The position numbers were made by a program, and so were the translations under genes. DNA of 6,151 nt from an uncultured Lachnospiraceae bacterium (GTDB lineage: Bacteria; Bacillota; Clostridia; Lachnospirales; Lachnospiraceae), in the NCBI GenBank assembly GCA_910584115.1, contig CAJTYN010000172.1, forward strand, positions 1 through 6,151. The letters run 5' to 3'. This document shows positions 4,435-6,151 of this stretch, piece by piece (positions within the stretch are counted from its first letter, which is position 1; the number at the start of each line of letters is the position of its first letter). The notes beneath the pieces were generated by a model. It searched no databases and was not told where the DNA came from. It saw only the letters and a program-made list of their open reading frames with translations.

Positions 4435-5214
4435 TCATCCAAACAGTCCTGTTACCCCCATTTCACCCAATGCCGCAAGGGATGCCCTGCACGCATCTGC
4501 ACTGGGATTTTCGATGGCTGCGTCCGCCCCGGGCATCTCCTCCCTGATAAACCGGAAGATGGAAGCCCACGGCAGGTCCCCCTGTCCGATCCCCAGGTGC
4601 TCATCTCGTTTTCCGTGGTTATCATGCAGATGAAAGTGGCGGATGTACGGATAAAGCTCCCAGAGCCATTCCTCCGCCGGATAGGGCGAAAAACAATTGG
4701 CGTGGCCGATGTCGAGGCACAGCCCGAATGCCGGATGATCCACACCCCGCACGATCTCGGCGAGAGGCGCATATTCCGGATCGAATACATTTTCCAGACA
4801 GACGGATATCCCATCCCCCCTACCCTCCATGAACGCTCTCCAGAAACGGATCATCCGCTGCGTCCACCCCTCCAGGAAATTGACCATGGGCACAAAACAA
4901 GTATGATAGACGATCCTTTCTGCGCCCAAGGCGCTGGCCGCCTCATATGCCTGGGAAAAACGCTCCAGCGTGGCCTGGGCGATCTTACTGTCCCAACTCA
5001 CAGGATTCAGATCCAGGAACGGGCCGTGTATGCTGAGCGGCCTGCGCGTCCCCATCGGACCTCCCATCGCATCCAGACGCTCCCGGTAGGCTCCCACCTT
5101 CCACGCATCCAGGCAAGAACCGATGGAAAATTCAATGGACTCCACGCCCAGATGATACGCATCCAGCAGGACAGCCATCTCCTCATCCGGTATCAAATGC
5201 GATAAATAGAGCAA
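4435..5214 (-). CDS. Xylose-isomerase-like TIM-barrel protein (sugar phosphate isomerase/epimerase family)
   Basis: A 259-residue protein of the AP-endonuclease-2 / xylose-isomerase-like TIM-barrel superfamily, which includes sugar epimerases, isomerases and endonuclease IV. Candidate metal ligands and catalytic residues fall on successive strands: Glu28 (IEFS), His63 (SIHGPF), His104 (VYHT), Glu141 (CLENV), Asp168 and His171 (CLDIGHAN), His195/His197 (HFHLHDNHG) and Glu235 (AIENP). The LDIGHAN and HLHDN motifs are typical of sugar phosphate isomerase/epimerase annotation. The exact substrate cannot be told. It is cytosolic, with no signal peptide. The start is a TTG at 5214-5212: an in-frame TAA lies at 5229-5227, the frame has no ATG until residue 13, and the ribosome site sits 5 bases upstream. 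It is the first gene of a probable two-gene unit with the HPr-like protein and has a perfect consensus promoter. Confidence 0.9.
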   Translation of the reverse strand: MLYLSHLIPDEEMAVLLDAYHLGVESIEFSIGSCLDAWKVGAYRERLDAMGGPMGTRRPLSIHGPFLDLNPVSWDSKIAQATLERFSQAYEAASALGAERIVYHTCFVPMVNFLEGWTQRMIRFWRAFMEGRGDGISVCLENVFDPEYAPLAEIVRGVDHPAFGLCLDIGHANCFSPYPAEEWLWELYPYIRHFHLHDNHGKRDEHLGIGQGDLPWASIFRFIREEMPGADAAIENPSADACRASLAALGEMGVTGLFG

Positions 5215-5219
5215 CTCAT

Positions 5220-5228
5220 CCCCCTTTT
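5220..5228 (-). promoter_or_regulatory. Ribosome binding site supporting a TTG start
   Basis: AAAAGGGGG on the minus strand, 5 bases before the TTG at 5214. An ATG at 5219-5217 next to it is out of frame with the protein, so the rare TTG is the only workable start. Confidence 0.7.
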
Positions 5229-5265
5229 AGCGATATTTTCATGATGACGGTGAAATTTACGAAAG

Positions 5266-5294
5266 ATTATAACATCACAGATCACCCCTGTCAA
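5266..5294 (-). promoter_or_regulatory. Perfect consensus sigma-A promoter for the TIM-barrel/HPr-like pair
   Basis: TTGACA (5294-5289), a 17-base spacer and TATAAT (5271-5266) match the consensus at all twelve positions. A TG one base before the -10 adds the extended element. The predicted start near 5259 gives a leader of about 45 bases to the TTG start. No obvious operator palindrome overlaps it, so high unregulated expression is a reasonable inference. Confidence 0.88.
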
Positions 5295-5323
5295 CTTTTT
5301 TGTGCCTGGGAAATGCATCCGAC

Positions 5324-5353
5324 TTGACGATCCCTCCCCTTTATGGATAAAAT
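5324..5353 (+). promoter_or_regulatory. Sigma-A promoter of the small membrane protein and HAD genes
   Basis: TTGACG (5324-5329), an 18-base spacer and TAAAAT (5348-5353) each miss the consensus by one base. The predicted start, near 5360, lies just before the ribosome site at 5367. This rules out the upstream ATG at 5343, which sits ahead of the -10 box. It is divergent from the promoter at 5266-5294, with about 30 bases between their -35 boxes. Confidence 0.7.
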
Positions 5354-5378
5354 AGTGAAAAAGATCGGAGGACCACCA

Positions 5379-5573
5379 ATGAAGAAACTCAAACGCATCC
5401 TGGCCCTGGCCGGGGTCCTGCTCCTGTTGGGGCTCTACGCCTCCACCCTGGTCACGGCCCTCATGGACAGCCCCCAGGCCGGCAACTGGTTCAAGGCTTC
5501 CATCGCCTGTACCATCGGCATACCGGTCTTCCTGTATGCCTGCATATTAGTCCATCGGTGGATGAAGAAGTAG
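5379..5573 (+). CDS. Small two-helix membrane protein, function unknown
   Basis: A 64-residue hydrophobic protein. A basic start (MKKLKR) is followed by a first membrane helix at about residues 7-27 (ILALAGVLLLLGLYASTLV), a short loop containing DSPQAGNWFK, a second helix at about 39-57 (SIACTIGIPVFLYACILV) and a basic end, HRWMKK. The charge pattern suggests both ends face the cytoplasm. Start choice: GGAGGA at 5367-5372 lies 6 bases before the ATG at 5379, and the promoter -10 lies downstream of the alternative ATG at 5343. The HAD-phosphatase gene follows 38 bases later on the same strand, so they are probably cotranscribed. I do not recognise a named family. Similar short two-helix proteins beside HAD genes seem familiar from Clostridia, but this is from memory and unchecked. 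Confidence 0.78.
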   Translation: MKKLKRILALAGVLLLLGLYASTLVTALMDSPQAGNWFKASIACTIGIPVFLYACILVHRWMKK

Positions 5574-5611
5574 ATGGACGTTCATGATATCATATGGAAA
5601 GGACTGAAGAA

Positions 5612-6151
5612 ATGACTACTGATCAGAGGATCGATACCATCATTTTTGATGTGGGCAATGTGCTCGTTGATTTTAGCTGGCGACGTTATCTGGAGAGCTT
5701 TGGATATGACCCGGACACAGAGGAGGCCGTGGCCGGGGCCATGTTCTTAAGCCCCCAATGGGATGAGATGGACAGGGGGCTGCTCCCCGACCAGGCATAT
5801 CTGGATCTCTTTATCCAAAACGCTCCCCAGTATGAGGCGGAGATCCGGATGGTCTACGACAACTGCGGGGACTGCATCCATACGTATGACCACGCCGTCC
5901 CCCTGGTGCAGAGCTGCCGCAAAAAAGGCTGCCGGACGTACATCCTCTCCAATTATTCCCGGTATCTGTTCTATGAGACGGAGCATAAGATGCCCTTCCG
6001 CAGATATATGGACGGGGAGATCTTCTCCTTTCAGACGGGACAGATCAAGCCGGAGCCGGGGATCTACCACAGCCTCCTGGAAAGATACAGCATCGACCCC
6101 CGGCGCGCCCTGTTCCTGGACGACCGGCAGGAAAACCTGGATACGGCCGAG
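5612..6151 (+). CDS. HAD-superfamily hydrolase (subfamily IA, YihX-like), 3' end outside window
   Basis: The first 180 codons of a haloacid-dehalogenase-fold phosphatase; the gene runs off the right edge. Motif I is IIFDVGNVLVDF (10-21) with nucleophile Asp13; the usual second Asp is Gly15, as in E. coli YihX-type enzymes. A helical cap follows at about residues 22-90. Motif II is ILSNYS (111-116, Ser113), motif III is IKPEPG (145-150, Lys146) and motif IV is LFLDDRQEN (168-175, Asp170-Asp171). It probably dephosphorylates a small sugar phosphate or similar metabolite in the cytosol; the substrate cannot be named. The ATG at 5612 has AAAGGA (5598-5603) 8 bases upstream. An in-frame ATG six codons earlier (5594) has a poorer site. 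A palindrome, ATGATATCAT (5584-5593), lies in the gap after the membrane-protein gene. Confidence 0.92.
   Translation, partial: MTTDQRIDTIIFDVGNVLVDFSWRRYLESFGYDPDTEEAVAGAMFLSPQWDEMDRGLLPDQAYLDLFIQNAPQYEAEIRMVYDNCGDCIHTYDHAVPLVQSCRKKGCRTYILSNYSRYLFYETEHKMPFRRYMDGEIFSFQTGQIKPEPGIYHSLLERYSIDPRRALFLDDRQENLDTAE

Noticed and set aside
4389..4442. TTG at 4442 as the start of the HPr-like protein (103 residues)
   Set aside because: It would add 18 residues absent from HPr proteins and overlap the upstream gene; the ATG at 4388 has a good ribosome site and puts Gln exactly at position 15.
4423..5205. Plus-strand open frame of 260 codons opposite the TIM-barrel gene
   Set aside because: It mirrors the well-supported minus-strand protein almost exactly, shows no recognisable domain, and has no suitable ribosome site; long antisense frames are common opposite GC-rich genes.
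5343..5378. ATG at 5343 as the start of the small membrane protein
   Set aside because: It lies upstream of the predicted -10 box and has no clear ribosome site, while the ATG at 5379 has GGAGGA 6 bases before it.
5747..6070. Minus-strand open frame of 107 codons
   Set aside because: It lies opposite the HAD phosphatase, whose four motifs are all on the plus strand.

Overview
The window looks like chromosomal DNA of a low-GC-type Gram-positive of class Clostridia, probably Lachnospiraceae. The coding DNA is fairly GC-rich. It has AGGAGG-like ribosome binding sites, sigma-A promoters close to consensus, an intrinsic terminator, a fused folB-folK gene and an HD-domain gene inside the folate operon. 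The family assignment rests on general resemblance; no search was run. No mobile element, CRISPR array, rRNA or tRNA was seen.

Layout, left to right. Positions 1-70 (minus) hold the first 23 codons of a DUF255/YyaL-type thioredoxin-domain protein, with a promoter just upstream. Next comes a good intrinsic terminator (139-171) ending an AIM24/TIGR00266-family gene (181-864, minus). Its 187-nt upstream gap contains two inverted repeats, a hairpin and a cluster of GATC sites. A tightly packed minus-strand folate operon follows, in transcription order folE (3735-3178), HD-domain protein (3181-2693), folP (2689-1883) and folB-folK fusion (1879-1052). The genes overlap by 4 nt or are 3 nt apart. 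The best folE promoter (4012-4039) lies about 270 nt upstream of the folE start, so the operon appears to have a long, comparatively AT-rich untranslated leader with a 12-bp hairpin close to the ribosome binding site.

Further right is a second minus-strand unit driven by a perfect consensus promoter (TTGACA-17-TATAAT). It encodes a TTG-started xylose-isomerase-like TIM-barrel protein (5214-4435) and then an 85-residue HPr-like protein (4388-4131). The HPr-like protein has Gln at position 15 and Arg at position 46, so both classical HPr phosphorylation sites are missing. Divergently, on the plus strand, a near-consensus promoter drives a 64-residue two-helix membrane protein (5379-5573) and a HAD-family phosphatase (from 5612, running off the right edge).

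How the genes work together: FolE makes 7,8-dihydroneopterin triphosphate. FolB and FolK convert dihydroneopterin to the pyrophosphorylated pterin, and FolP joins this to p-aminobenzoate. The step between FolE and FolB, removal of the triphosphate, has no Nudix enzyme here. The HD-domain phosphohydrolase overlapping folE is the natural candidate for it. That hypothesis and the phosphosite-less HPr-like protein paired with a TIM-barrel protein are the two most interesting points in the window.
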